DNA of 64,000 nt from Agaricus subrufescens. Its lineage: Eukaryota; Basidiomycota; Agaricomycetes; Agaricales; Agaricaceae. The notes beneath the pieces were generated by a model. That model did not search any database, was not told the DNA's origin, and saw only the letters and a program-made list of their open reading frames with translations. Both the position numbers and the translations under genes were made by a program. This document shows, one piece after another, positions 17,752 through 27,675 of this stretch (positions are counted from its first letter, which is position 1; each line of letters begins with the position of its first letter). The stretch covers positions 1,488,001-1,552,000 of the forward strand of contig CM057066.1 of assembly GCA_029945375.1 (NCBI GenBank), written 5' to 3'.

Positions 17752-18165
17752 CACTTTTCATCGGGCGTTTCAGAATTCTGGCGCGATGCCGTTCCAACAT
17801 TTATGCAACATTTCCTTTCTTCTATCGATATCTCATCTCATATTTGCACCTCACCTGCCAATGCGGGGTTCCAGGGAAGGACTGGCTGGAGGTTGACTGT
17901 GATTGTTCGTCCCGGACTGATGGTTAGTTCCCCTATTATTTCGACTTTTATGATTTGTTTTTTCTTTTCTCCTCGAGCGCTTGACCTCATCGCACGGATA
18001 CATTTCTTTCGCCCACTTTGTAAGATTGACTCCCTGTATTGGATTGGGCCCCTTCTGGATATGCGTTATGGCATCCGTTTCTTAGTAGTATGCTTGGATT
18101 TGCGACCTTGTAGTAGCTACTTTGAATAAAGGCCGGCCGGCAGGAATTGATTATAAAAAAAAAAG
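17752..18165 (+). other. 3' UTR and A-tail of element d
   Basis: Shares with copies b and f the block GCTTGACCTCATCGCACGGA and the ending TAGCTACTTTGAATAAAGGCC before the A-run. No ORF. Confidence 0.65.
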
Positions 18166-18704
18166 AGCAGGAGAGACGATGTGAAGGCCGAAAACTCGTC
18201 CGGGAGTGCCCTAATGAGTGCCATAGAGGCCAGCTCATCATCCAGCTGGTCTAAAGTGAATTTCTCCGGTCTAAGCTTCTTGAGACGACGTTTGCAGCCC
18301 TCTACATGGTTTATAAGCGACTGGAGAGACTCCTCCTCGAGTTTCCGGATGCTGAAGAGCTCATCATAGGCATTGAATCGCATTCCAGCCTTTTTCTGAT
18401 GATGTACAGCCTCCAGAGCAGCCCACATCTTGATTGGATTGTCCTGGATGCCTGCAAAATGCACCCTTTGGTCTTCTTCAACCATTAGATAGAGCCAGCC
18501 AGCAGCCTTGTTGAGTTTATCCTCCCAGAGTGACTGGGAAGCGAAATCCTGGGGAGTAGGGGAAGAGGGAATGGAAGGAGCACTTTGCTTGCCTGAAACA
18601 AGTCTCCATAGGCCAGAGGCACATAGCCAGGCCTCCATCTCGCCAGACCACGTGGCATAGTTCTCCCTGTTGAGCTTAATGAACGCTGGCGAACCTGAAG
18701 CCAT
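18166..18704 (-). pseudogene. Copia (copy B) gag N-terminal part
   Basis: Starts MASGSPAFIKLNRENYATWSG, a Copia Gag (UBN2/DUF4219-type) beginning with the motif NYATWSGEMEAWL. It runs into LPDEFSAFTSSLLL, where element d is inserted. The remainder of gag is at 7568-7094. It lies 114 bp from the primer-binding site and LTR and is open up to the insertion. Confidence 0.85.
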
Positions 18705-18818
18705 ACAAGCAAAAATGAGGGCAGGAGAAGCAAAATAGTTTGAGGGAGGAGGGAAGGGAGAGAGTAGATGTTGAGTTGAAGATGGTTGAAGAATGAAAAG
18801 TCGATTTGTAGGTTGTTA

Positions 18819-18837
18819 GAAGCCGGGGCCCATAACC
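18819..18837 (-). promoter_or_regulatory. Copia primer-binding site (half-tRNA type)
   Basis: GGTTATGGGCCCCGGCTTC follows the LTR end. It matches the anticodon stem-loop of initiator tRNA-Met rather than its 3' end, the half-tRNA primer known from Drosophila copia and Ty5. Also present at about 23280-23298 in copy D. Confidence 0.75.
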
Positions 18838-19154
18838 TGTTGGAACAAGAATGTAGAGTTCGCAATGGCGATCCTAACGATGCTAGTATCGAGCGAATCG
18901 GATAAGAAATGAGCTAGTATTAGCACAGTTAATCTGTGGACAAGTATAAGAAGCTGTAACAACAATACAAAGAGATTGCTCACCTGTGGACAAGTATAAG
19001 AAGCTAAAGACTTCTAAGTTGTCCACAGGCAAGTTCAACATGCGCTGACTAATCTATCACGTGAGCGGAAGCGTCCGCTGTACTCTAAGTCGAGATATAC
19101 ACAAAACAAATTAACCAGTCACTCTAATAACTGAATGCTTGGGGCATTCTAACA
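18838..19154 (-). repeat. Copia (copy B) 5' LTR, intact
   Basis: 317 bp, TGTTAGAATG...CCAACA. It has the same hairpin/mini-intron block as the LTR at 3736. It abuts element h, into which copy B was inserted. Confidence 0.9.
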
Positions 19155-19825
19155 GCCAGATGACTAAGAAGGGCCAGGTTGGGTGTCCGAAAGCCAAAAC
19201 TCTCTGATTGGCTGCGAGGTGCTGACATGGCCTTTAGAGCCTCGTGGTGGAAAAGCGCAGCATTGGGGGTGGAAAAGATGTCACCAGGAGTGACAGTCTT
19301 GTAGGAAAGTGGTGTCTCACTGTGGCAAGCAGTGAGGGCAGGGTGCCTAAGTTCTTCTCCTGTGGGCATAGGGATGCCCCAATCACTGGAGGTCTGGTTA
19401 GTGGCGCGGGCTTCCTCCTCCTCCTCCCGGTGCAACCTTTCGATTCTCTCCCTCTCAATTCTCTCAAATACCCTTGAATCGTCCTCTGGCTCACTCTCCT
19501 CCTCACTCTCACTCTCCTCCTTCTCCTCCTCGAGTTCAATCTCCTTATCCATGGTCGGATCCTTAAGAGTGGGTCTGTCTTGCAATTCTTGAGAAGTCGG
19601 AATGACTTCCCCCATGTCTAAGGTTCTGAAGGCACTAGGTGCCAACATCCCCTTCAGTTCTCTTGCCATTGACCTCTTCTTCTTCGGGACAAGGGCTTTG
19701 AGGGCTCCTTGGATCCTCCTATTGACCTTGGAGGATTTAGAAGCGTGGGAGTCTACAGAATGTATGCTCCCTGTGGGCGACGGTGGTCGGGTGGACGGTT
19801 GGTATGGCTGGTGGCACTTCCCAGA
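19155..19825 (-). CDS. Acidic coiled-coil ORF of copy h (3' truncated)
   Basis: From ATG at 19825 (MSGKCHQPYQPSTRPPSPTG). It has a Pro/Ser-rich N-terminus, a basic stretch VPKKKRSMARELKGML, then a long Glu-rich segment likely to form a coiled coil (EIELEEEKEESESEEE, ERIERERIERLHREEEEEA), then a hydrophobic segment. The frame is open until the LTR at 19154. It could be an ORF1 of the LINE that mobilises the family, or another passenger; I do not recognise the family. Confidence 0.45.
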
Positions 19826-19955
19826 CATACTTGAGTGCAGGGGGTTGTGAGATATCAAGCATTATCCCTGTAAAGCAGAATATATTCCAACTAAATGCAC
19901 GTCCAACACCAAAATCCTAAATAGGAAGGTGATGGTAAGAGATCAAGAAGGAATG
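19155..19955 (-). mobile_element. Head-bearing retroposon copy h (3' truncated)
   Basis: 5' head CATTCCTTCTTGATCTCTTACC at about 19955. It is cut at 19154 by the Copia B LTR and inserted in a Copia reverse transcriptase gene right after FIDD. Its payload differs from copies b and c; copy g is the same type. Confidence 0.65.
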
Positions 19956-20975
19956 TCATCAATGAAGACAGGCACTATAACCTTAATGTCTCCCTTGGAA
20001 TAGATGTAGATGGAGTTGTTGGAGCGAAATCTGGAGTAGCCAATGCCCTCTAGAATACCTCGGAGCTTCTTACTCCACTGTCTGGCAGCCTGCTTGAGGC
20101 CATAAAGCAATTTACGGAGCCTGAAGACCATATTAGGGCCTCCAGTGTGATAGCCCTCTGGTTGCCTCATGTAAATCTCCTCCTCAAGTTCCCCATAAGT
20201 GAAGGCAGAGGAGATGTCAACAGAACGCATTTTGTAGCCCTCTCTAGCAGCCAGAGCTATAATGAGTCTCAGAGAAGCAGGACGAAATGTAGGGGCAAAG
20301 ACCTCGGTGTAATCAAAGCCAGGACGTTGGGAGAAGCCTTTAGCAACAAGGCGAGCCCTATAGCGCTCAATTGAGCCGTCGGCATGCCTTTTCACCTTGA
20401 AAACCCAGCCAGAGTTGACTACCTTCTTACCAGGAGGCAGTTCAGTGAGTTCCCAAGTCCTGTTAGCCTCGAGATTGAATATCTTGGTGTTACAAGCATT
20501 GACCCAGTGTTCCCTGTCAGGGGACTGCATAGCAAGCCTGTAGGTGCGAGGATCAGCTGTAGAAACAGCCCCAGCAAACTCAACCTCATAGAAGTCAGTA
20601 TCAGCTGAAAGAGCAGCCTCATCATCATCTTCTGGGTCTCTAGCAGGCAAATTAGGTTGCCTGACCTTCCACCAGTCACCAGGGGGCTTCCAAATGCGTC
20701 CAGTGTGATGTGGCACTCTGGGAGGCTCAGGGGGCACTCCAGCAGTGGGAGGAGTCACAGGGAGCGGAATTGGAGCTTGTGGGGGCAGAGTAGCAGGGCT
20801 AGGAGGAGAAGGAGCAGGCAGAGGAGTCTCCTCTTCGAGAGGAACAGCAGGAGAACTCGGACTGGGAGGCTGAAAGCAAGCAGGGAGAGGGCTAGTATCA
20901 CCCCCTTCATCTAGGAGAGGTGGCACTGCGAAATGCGATGTTGGTGGTGCAGGAGAAGGCTCAGAAGTAGTCTGG
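19956..20975 (-). pseudogene. Copia (copy C) integrase-RT linker and reverse transcriptase N-half
   Basis: Pro-rich linker, then W......NLEANRTWELTELPPGKKVV, GWVFKVKRHADGSIERYRARLVAKGFSQ, YTEVFAPTFRPASLR, the catalytic-Asp region VDISSAFTYGELEEEIYM and LYGLKQAARQW. It ends at VPVFIDD, which corresponds to the YVDD active site, where element h is inserted. Open in frame but truncated on both sides. Confidence 0.85.
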
Positions 20976-21580
20976 CTAACGAGCTTCCAACCCTAAACCC
21001 TAGTCTAGAAACTCTCAAGGTGCATCCCCCACTGATTATCCCGTTGATAAGATGTCCTCGATTAGACTATGCTTCTATCTCGCCTTTAGTTGCTTCAAGA
21101 TTATCACTATTACCACCTGATCCAGAGTCTCAACCAACAATTCCAACAGTCTCACTTCAGGTTAATTCAGTCTCAACATGTGTAAGTTGTCTACTTCCTA
21201 GCCCTTTCCTTATTAGGCAGGTAGTAGTTATAGATTTGGTTTAGCATAAGGTCCACTGAAGGAACCGCGTTCCGCTAAGTCCTCAAGCCATCCCATAGCC
21301 AGTCTCGATGATAATTCCCAATAAAGTCTCCCTAGACTCAGCCTCGAGACTTCCGTTTTAAAGTCCTTGAACACAATTATATTTCCCCTAGCAGTACAGT
21401 TTTCCTGCTAGGAATCGCAGATGCAATCTCAACTGTCCCCTAGGTCAACCTCTCTTCACACATGTCCTCGACTGAGATTATCTCTAACTGGGTGATCGAT
21501 TGTTCATTCTCAAACTTAATACGTACACCTAACCACATTAAACATATATTTTCACACATAAAATGGCTGGGGCCATAACA
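20976..21580 (-). repeat. LTR-like repeat, copy 1 (no gene)
   Basis: About 600 bp, similar throughout to 32885-33497. The minus strand starts TGTTATGGCCCCAGCC. There is no coding capacity. It truncates element e on the right side and Copia C on the left. CpG sites are mostly kept here, unlike in copy 2. Confidence 0.7.
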
Positions 21581-22155
21581 TCGGAAGTATACATTTCCAG
21601 AGCTGCAAAGAATGCATCCATTTGGGACGCAGTAGGAGGGGTAAGAGAGTGCTCAGGAGCTTGAGGCTCAGGCGCAGGAACAGGGATACGAGCAGGCGAT
21701 TCGCTCGTGAGCATGGCAGAAGGAGTGGGGGACGGCTGTTCAGGCCGTTTGCCTAAAAGCTGCTGCAGGAGAAGTCCTGAAGCAGGTGGGGGGGTTTGAA
21801 GTGCTGACTTGATTTCAGCAGGAGGAAGGAGGGTGCCAGGTTGAGAGGCCGAGGACCCAGAGGCTTGAGCAGGAGTGTGGCCAACATACTTGCTGGCAGG
21901 GTTCATAATTGAGCCTACACAGAAAGTGGGCTCGAGAGAAGCACGAGGTTGGGCTGGGGTGTCCCAGTCTGAGTCCTCATCAATACGGCTCTCCACCACA
22001 GGTGTACCCTCAGGCTGAGGTTGTTGAGACTGACAACAGGCAAGATTGCCCTTGTGCTTGGGAGGCATGGATGAAATGTATTCCCTACTATTGCAGCTAA
22101 ACCACCGAGGCTCCCAAAAGAGGAAGATAGTGGTAAGAGGTCAAGGAAGGAATGG
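21581..22155 (-). mobile_element. ORF1-only retroposon copy e (3' truncated)
   Basis: Head CATTCCTTCCTTGACC at 22155, then an ORF start at 22068 (MPPKHKGNLACCQSQQ...) colinear with the first 160 residues of copy c, including PEQPSPTPSAMLTSESPA. It is cut at 21580 by the LTR-like repeat and inserted in the protease region of Copia D after HWF. Confidence 0.75.
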
Positions 22156-23174
22156 AACCAGTGACAATGTGGGGTCATATGAGAAGTGGCCCCAGTGTCT
22201 GCAAGCCAATGGAAGTCAGCATCGAGCTGTAGAGGCACAGAAAGCAAAGGGAAAGGGGAGGGAGATGAGGCACTTGCATTTCCAGCAAATTCACGGACTC
22301 TCTGCGCTTTTTCGGGGCTAGAAGTCGAAGAGGAGCTTGCTGCAGAGCCTGAGGCGTTGTTTGAAGCGTCCTGAGCCTTGTTAGCCTTATTTCCGCGAGT
22401 TCTGGGCTTCTGAGCATCCTCCTGGGCGCGTTTCTTCGCCTTTTCGAACGGCCAGCACTTCTCCACCTTGTGACCAGTCCTCCCACAGAAATCGCAGGTA
22501 TCTGACGCGTTTTTGAAGCCAGAGCGAGCGGCTAGGGCCTGGGAGCCTCCCAAAGTGTCCCCAGCACGTTTTCGGCGTTGTATATCCTCTGTGACAAAGG
22601 CCTGATGAATGGTAGCCTTGTCCAGCTTGTCCATAAGCAAAAGAGACGAGGAGAAGGCGGAATAGTCATCTGGGAGCGCTCTAATGAGGGCCATAGATGC
22701 CAGCTCATCATCTAGCATCTCCAGAGTGAAGGAAGTGGGTCTGAGCTCTTTAATTCGATGTTTGCAGCCTTCTACCCTGTTGATAAGCGATTGGAGAGAC
22801 TCCTCCTTGAGTTTTCGGATGCTGAACAGCTCATCATAAGCATTAAATCACATCCCAGCCTTCTTCTGCCTGTGTACAGCCTCCAGAGCCTCCCACATCT
22901 TCACAGGGTCGTCCTGGATGCCATTAAAGTGCACCCTCTGCTCCTCTTCAACCATCAAGAATAGCCAGCCAGCAGCCTTGTCACAACAAGCCTCAAAAGC
23001 ATCCAGAGCGTCCGCTTCAGCCTGGGTAACAGTAGAGGAGACAGTGGGGGACTTCTGCTTGCCAGAGATAATTCTCCATAGCCCAGAAGCTCGCAGCCAC
23101 GCCTCCATCTCGCCAGACCACGTCGTATAGTTCTCCGCATTGAGTTTCGCAAACGTTGGCGATCCAGAAGCCAT
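22156..23174 (-). pseudogene. Copia (copy D) gag and start of protease
   Basis: Starts MASGSPTFAKLNAENYTTWSG (23172-23174). It contains the knuckle CDFCGRTGHKVEKC and ends in WLADTGATSHMTPH at element e. One in-frame TGA at 22848-22850 replaces the Arg seen in copy B (KKAGMRFNAY), a CGA to TGA change. Otherwise it is open and colinear with copy B. Confidence 0.85.
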
Positions 23175-23279
23175 CGGAGTTGATTTGAGAGCAGGGGAAG
23201 CGAAATAGATTTGAGGAAGTAGAGAAGGAGAGGAGAATGAATGAAGTTGTGAATGAAAAACTCGTTTTTCCAGTAGTTA

Positions 23280-23298
23280 GAAGCCGGGGCCCATAACC
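23280..23298 (-). promoter_or_regulatory. Copia D primer-binding site
   Basis: GGTTATGGGCCCCGGCTTC, identical to that of copy B, directly after the LTR end CTCCGACA. Confidence 0.75.
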
Positions 23299-23570
23299 TG
23301 TCGGAGGTAGAACGTAGCGCGTGCGGAGACGGTTCTAACGGTGGTAGTCACGAGTGAATCGGATAAGAATTGATTTAGCAATCCTGTGAACAAGTCTAAG
23401 AAGCTATCTATGAATATACAGAACTCTATACTCACCTGTGAACAAGTCTAAGAAGCTAAAGGCTTCTAGAGCGTTCACAGACAAGTTCAACATGTGCTTA
23501 CTAATATATCACATGATCAGAAAGTCGTACCATCTCTAAGTCCATATACAAGACTGTTGGGGCACTCTTT
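23299..23570 (-). repeat. Copia (copy D) LTR, main part
   Basis: Together with 25833-25874 this forms a ~300-bp LTR (TGTTAGACTGCCCC...CTCCGACA) of a second LTR subfamily. Element f is inserted 42 bp from the LTR start; 23557-23570 is one copy of the 14-bp target duplication. The hairpin pairs CTGTGAAC with GTTCACAG. Confidence 0.85.
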
Positions 23571-25832
23571 TTTTTTTTTGTAATCAATGGCACCTCTCAG
23601 TGGACCTTCTATTAAACTAGCTATATGACATCTGGTTAGATACTCCAGGCTTACTAGTCTAATACGGATGCCTTAACGTGTATCCAAGTGCAGCCGCCAG
23701 ACACATACAAAATCAAACACTTACATGGGCAGGAAAGAAATGTATCCGCGCGACGAGGTCAAGTGCTTGAAGAACCCAAACACACAAATGCACAAAACAC
23801 AAGAAAAAATGATGAAGCAAAGAAATCTACAGACCGTGACAAGCCTTAGCTCAAGCCAACATCCCCATAGTACTCTGCCCCATATACACCAGCCTCCGAC
23901 TAGCGGTTCCAAATGTGAACGAGATAGCGATATCGAAAAGATGAATGGAAATTGTGGGTGCACATGCTGCAGCTCCCAAAACCGACCATGACAGCCGATT
24001 ACTTCACCGATGTGAACTGGCAATGCAGCCAGTCCCTGTCGAACCTATTGGTCCAGAACAGACACTTCATGTCCGTTGTGGAGTGTGCCATCTTCTTCTT
24101 CTTGCTTGCAGAACAATTGGCACAGTGGCGGTCATTGGGATTGCACTTCATAGCAATCACAGCCTGAATATGTGAGTCGGCAGAATGCGGACCCACGCAG
24201 TGTGGGCATCATATACCTTTAGAGCGGCAGACATCTGAATGGTGGCCCCACCTCTGGCAACGAGTGCAGAGAATAGAGCCAGGCCGGGGGGCAGCACCCC
24301 GGATTTGACAGTTCTGTCCTCCAATGAGGACATGCTTACCAATAAAGTCACGGGCCATATGGCCTGAGACAGAATCTTGAATATCCACCCACGCAATGCA
24401 GGTGTCAGAATGCTTGGAAGTCCGCATGAACCAGACTGCATGTTTGACGTGTCAGGCAAGAGCTTGTCCGATGGGCGATTTTTGCATAGCAGTGACAAAG
24501 GCGGTGCGCTGCATGACGATCCATGAGGTGAGGGGAGCCGGAATGAGTGGTACATTGATCACTTTGAGATACGATGTGGAGGTAGGGGTGGCGGCCTGGA
24601 GGGGGACGAGGCCATTGGGGTCCATGAGGCGGCGGATGTGTCTGAGCACACACGCGGATTTGGGATGAGAAAGTACCTGAGAAGTGGCAATGAAGATGCC
24701 GGTTCCCGAGTCGATGGAACTTTCAAGAACGACCTCGGATTTGAGATCATCCTTAAGATGGCGATTGCACTCCAAAAGGACTTCTAGAGTGATATTAATA
24801 GCACGGATGTTAGATCCGGCTGGGGGAGTGATGTGGATGCCTTTGCAAGATGCACCATGGGTTGTGTGCTTGCCCTTGCACGCTGGTGCATGCCTGGACA
24901 CAGCAGGGGCAGTGGAGGGAGCCAGGGCCTTGGGGGAGGAGGGGATGGGAGCCAGCTTGGCCTTGAGAGCAGACTTAGGAGGTGCTCGAACAGCTGCAGG
25001 CGCAGCCGGGGCACACTTCCGAGTTGCGGCGGGTTTAGGAGTGGATCCGGTTGGCAATTGGATCCAGACTTTCTTCGGCTGAGGTGCTGCAGCCTTGTGC
25101 TCAACCTCGGCCATCAGGGACCAGGGTCGAGACTTGGGGGCACTCAGAGTTGAAGGGATTGGGGCAGGGGGTTTGACTGGGGTAGGAGGGGGCGGGCCAG
25201 TCTGCACAATGATAATGGCCAGTGCTTCCTCAAATGAGGTCGAACTGGTCATGTTCTGGATCTCCAGCTGCTTGTAGGCAAGGGAGTTGAGGAGGTTGAA
25301 AACCAGAATCAACAACTCCGAGGCATAAGCCATGTAGTCCTTGTCTGGGGTGGTGGAACGAACCATGTCGGACGTGGTGGCCAACATGGAGGCAAGTCAG
25401 TTCTTCTTTCCAGGTACCGCAGAGGGCGAGAAGATCGAAGAGGCTTTAGAGGGGGTAGCCAGGGGGTTACCAGGTGTGTGCGGGCTCTGAGACATGTACG
25501 ACAACAGGGTCATTGCCGACGCTTGCGAAGGGCCAGCAGGGGTGGGGGTGGTGGCTTCAGCCCAAACAGCATCCGTGAGTTTGCCCTTGGACCTAAGATG
25601 AGACTTCATCTTTTCAAGACAAGTCACCTTGGGGGTTTGTGGCGTTTTGAGGACCGCAGCCTGTAAGATCTCGGGGAGTGGCGCATCGTCATCCGTAGAC
25701 CACCCTCCATTATTGAAATCCTCTCGAGTATCCATTGCGAGTGCTGTGGACGCTGTATATTACTTCTCAAGCACTTCCACTGAGACTTCCAAAACAGGAA
25801 GGTAGTGGTTGCGGTTCAAGAAGCAGTTGTTG
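23571..25832 (-). mobile_element. ORF1-only retroposon copy f, complete but decayed
   Basis: 2.26 kb. The head CTGCTTCTTGAACC is near 25832 and the poly(A) at 23571-23579. It is flanked by AGAGTGCCCCAACA on both sides (23557-23570, 25833-25846), a perfect 14-bp duplication. It is inserted in the LTR of Copia D. The 3' UTR is 23580-23998. Confidence 0.85.
23999..25735 (-). pseudogene. ORF1 of copy f, three in-frame stops
   Basis: Colinear with copy b from MDTREDFNNGGWSTDD to the end. The knuckles CTRCQRWGHHSDVC and CPHCVGPHSADSH and the final FWTNRFDRDWL are recognisable. Stops at 25397-25399 and 24452-24454, and one just before CPHC (~24206), break it; at least two are consistent with CGA to TGA changes. 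It is otherwise hardly shifted, so decay was by point mutation. Confidence 0.75.
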
Positions 25833-25874
25833 TGTTGGGGCACTCTAACACAAGACTGCTGGGGCAGTCTAACA
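25833..25874 (-). repeat. Copia D LTR, first 42 bp
   Basis: TGTTAGACTGCCCCAGCAGT at the outer end; contains the other copy of the element f target duplication. It abuts element g, the insertion target of Copia D. Confidence 0.85.
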
Positions 25875-26146
25875 CTGGGACCATGCTCTGGATGGCGCCT
25901 TTGACCTTTGTTCTGAATTTTGAAGATATTGAGGCGTGGGAAGCAACTGAGCAGATGCTCCCTGTGGGCGACGGTGGTTGCAATGGACATTTGTATGGCT
26001 GGGGTCGCTTTCCAGACATACTGGGGCGCAGGGGGTCACGAGATATCAAGCGTTATCCCTGTATAGCAGAATATATTCCAACTAAATGCACGTCCAACAC
26101 CAAAATCCTAAATAGGAAGGTGATGGTAAGAGATCAAGAAGGAATG
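25875..26146 (-). mobile_element. Head-bearing retroposon copy g (truncated)
   Basis: Same type as copy h: head CATTCCTTCTTGATCTC, then MSGKRPQPYKCPLQPPSPTG. It is cut at 25875 by the Copia D LTR and inserted in copy i. Confidence 0.65.
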
Positions 26147-26324
26147 GAGCACTCCTGCCTCCAACTGAGGGGGGAGCTGGTCATCATCATCCGTAGACCA
26201 GTTTCCATTGTCAAAATCCTCACGCATATCCATAAAGACGATGTGGACACTATGTATTGCCCCTCAAGCAGAAACACTGAGACTTCCAAAACAGGAAGGT
26301 GGTGGTTCTGGTTCAAGAAGCGAT
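26147..26324 (-). mobile_element. ORF1-only retroposon copy i, 5' fragment
   Basis: Head CGCTTCTTGAACCAG near 26324 and an ORF1 start MDMREDFDNGNWSTDD, very close to copy f. It is interrupted after about 30 codons by copy g. Confidence 0.65.
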
Positions 26325-26343
26325 TTGATCTACTGTATGGCCC

Positions 26344-26528
26344 TGTTAGACTGCCCCAGCAGTCTTGTGTTAGAGTGCCCCAACAGTCTTGTATATGGAC
26401 TTAGAGATGGTACGACTTTCTGATCATGTGATATATTAGTAAGCACATGTTGAACTTGTCTGTGAATGCTCTAGAAGCCCTTAGCTTCTTAGACTTGTTC
26501 ACAGGTGAGTATAGAGTTCTGTATATTC
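26344..26528 (+). repeat. Truncated Copia LTR, plus strand
   Basis: First ~185 bp of the D-type LTR (TGTTAGACTGCCCC). It breaks off at 26528 where an LTR of the opposite orientation begins, giving tail-to-tail LTRs. Confidence 0.8.
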
Positions 26529-26809
26529 TGTCAGAGGTAGATCGTAGCGCGTATGGAGACAGTTCTAACAGTGGCAGTAACGAGTGAATCAGGTTAGAAA
26601 TGAATGAGATATTCTGTGAACAAGTCTAAGAAGCTATCTATCAAGATACAGAACTCTATACTCACCTATGAACAAGTCTAAGAAGCTAAGGGCTTCTAGA
26701 ACATTCACAGACAAGTTCAACATGTCTTACTCACATGATCAGAAATCTCTAAGTCCATATACAAGACTGTTGGGGCACTCTAACACAAGACTGCTGGGGC
26801 AGTCTAACA
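26529..26809 (-). repeat. Copia (copy E) 3' LTR
   Basis: 281 bp, TGTTAGACTG...CTCTGACA, D-type. It follows the RNase H end of copy E (26830-27675). Confidence 0.85.
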
Positions 26810-26829
26810 ACCTCAGTGAACAACCAGTC

Positions 26830-27675
26830 CACACTAAGCTCCAAGTCCTAACAACGACACAGCAAAGTCAACAACTTTCCTTGATACAGCCTTGGTTAGG
26901 ATGTCTGCAACTTGCTGGTCAGTGGATACATAGAGAGGATCGATGACTCCATCTTCTACAGCCTCGTGGAGCCAATAAAATGTCAGGTGATGACAGGTCA
27001 AGTCATCTGACAGCTTTGGAGCTCTGAGTTCTCACGAGAAACTGCCTAGTGCCCCAGCCCCTGGAGTGGGCCTGCAGTAGTGAGTTCCAACTCTAGGCCT
27101 AGGGTACATATATATAATATCCTAGCTCCTACAATACCAAGACCATGTAGCTCAGTGGTTAGAGCTCCCTGGTGCAATTGGGGTGGTCCCAGGTTCAAAC
27201 CCTGATGTGGTCACTTTTCCATCCTAACACCACGTGTTTCATGCACCTGTGGTGCTCAGGATTCTTTGCTACACTGATTCCAGACTTGTTATCAACAAAT
27301 AAAGTCGAAGCAAGTGTCTGGGGGAAGCTAAACTCGCTGAGAACGTTCCTAGTCCACTTGATCTCCTTTCCAGCCTCAACAGCAGCTACAAACTTGGCCT
27401 CAGTGCTCCAGAGAGTCACAAAAGGCTGACAATTTGAGGACCAGCCCACAGCAGCACTAGAGACAATGGTCACATATCCACCTGTAGCTTGACCTGTGGC
27501 CTCACAGCCACCATGAGAGGCATTGGAATAGGTGGTAAACAGTTCCCCAGAGTCACCACCCCTATAGACAAGCTGGTAGTGCAGGGTGCCCTTCAAATAG
27601 CGAAGTAAATGCTTTACAGCAAGCCAGTGAGCAGGAGCAGGGTTATGATTGAATCCCCCAAGGTAGGAGACAGCA
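26830..27675 (-). pseudogene. Copia (copy E) RNase H domain, split
   Basis: Minus strand. The part 27675-27230 carries HWLAVKHLLRYLKGT, YSNASHGGC, STEAKFVA and DNKSGIS; the part 26990-26830 carries TFYWLHEAVEDGVIDPLYV, ADILTKA and the terminal LLGLG. A ~220-bp insert containing a tRNA-like sequence separates them after KH. Element j is inserted at the upstream end. Colinear with 905-1450 of copy A. Confidence 0.8.
27141..27213 (+). tRNA. tRNA-Cys(GCA)-like sequence, probable SINE head or tRNA pseudogene
   Basis: The 73 nt fold into a full cloverleaf: a 7-bp acceptor stem (two G-U), D-arm GCTC/GAGC, anticodon arm CCCTG/TGGGG with loop GTGCAAT (anticodon GCA), and a T-arm with one mismatch. 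A-box TAGCTCAGTGGTTAGAGC and B-box GGTTCAAACCC are good. It lies within an insertion in a Copia RNase H gene, so a retroposed origin is more likely than an ordinary gene. Confidence 0.5.

Larger units (their letters stand above)
7569..18165 (+). mobile_element. ORF1-only retroposon copy d, split by the Gypsy element
   Basis: Starts with the head ACATCGCTTCTTGACCTG at about 7569 and ends in a ten-A run at 18155-18164. It is flanked by AGCAGAAGAGACGA (7555-7568) and AGCAGGAGAGACGA (18166-18179), a 14-bp duplication with one mismatch. Without the Gypsy insertion (8018-16528 plus TSD) it is about 2.08 kb, the usual size. The first ~1.2 kb is a GC-rich non-coding leader not seen in b or c. Only the C-terminal part of ORF1 remains (17290-17751). 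Confidence 0.8.

Noticed and set aside
27195..27596. Intact Copia RNase H ORF
   Set aside because: It runs into the tRNA-like insert; the true C-terminus lies at 26830-26990.
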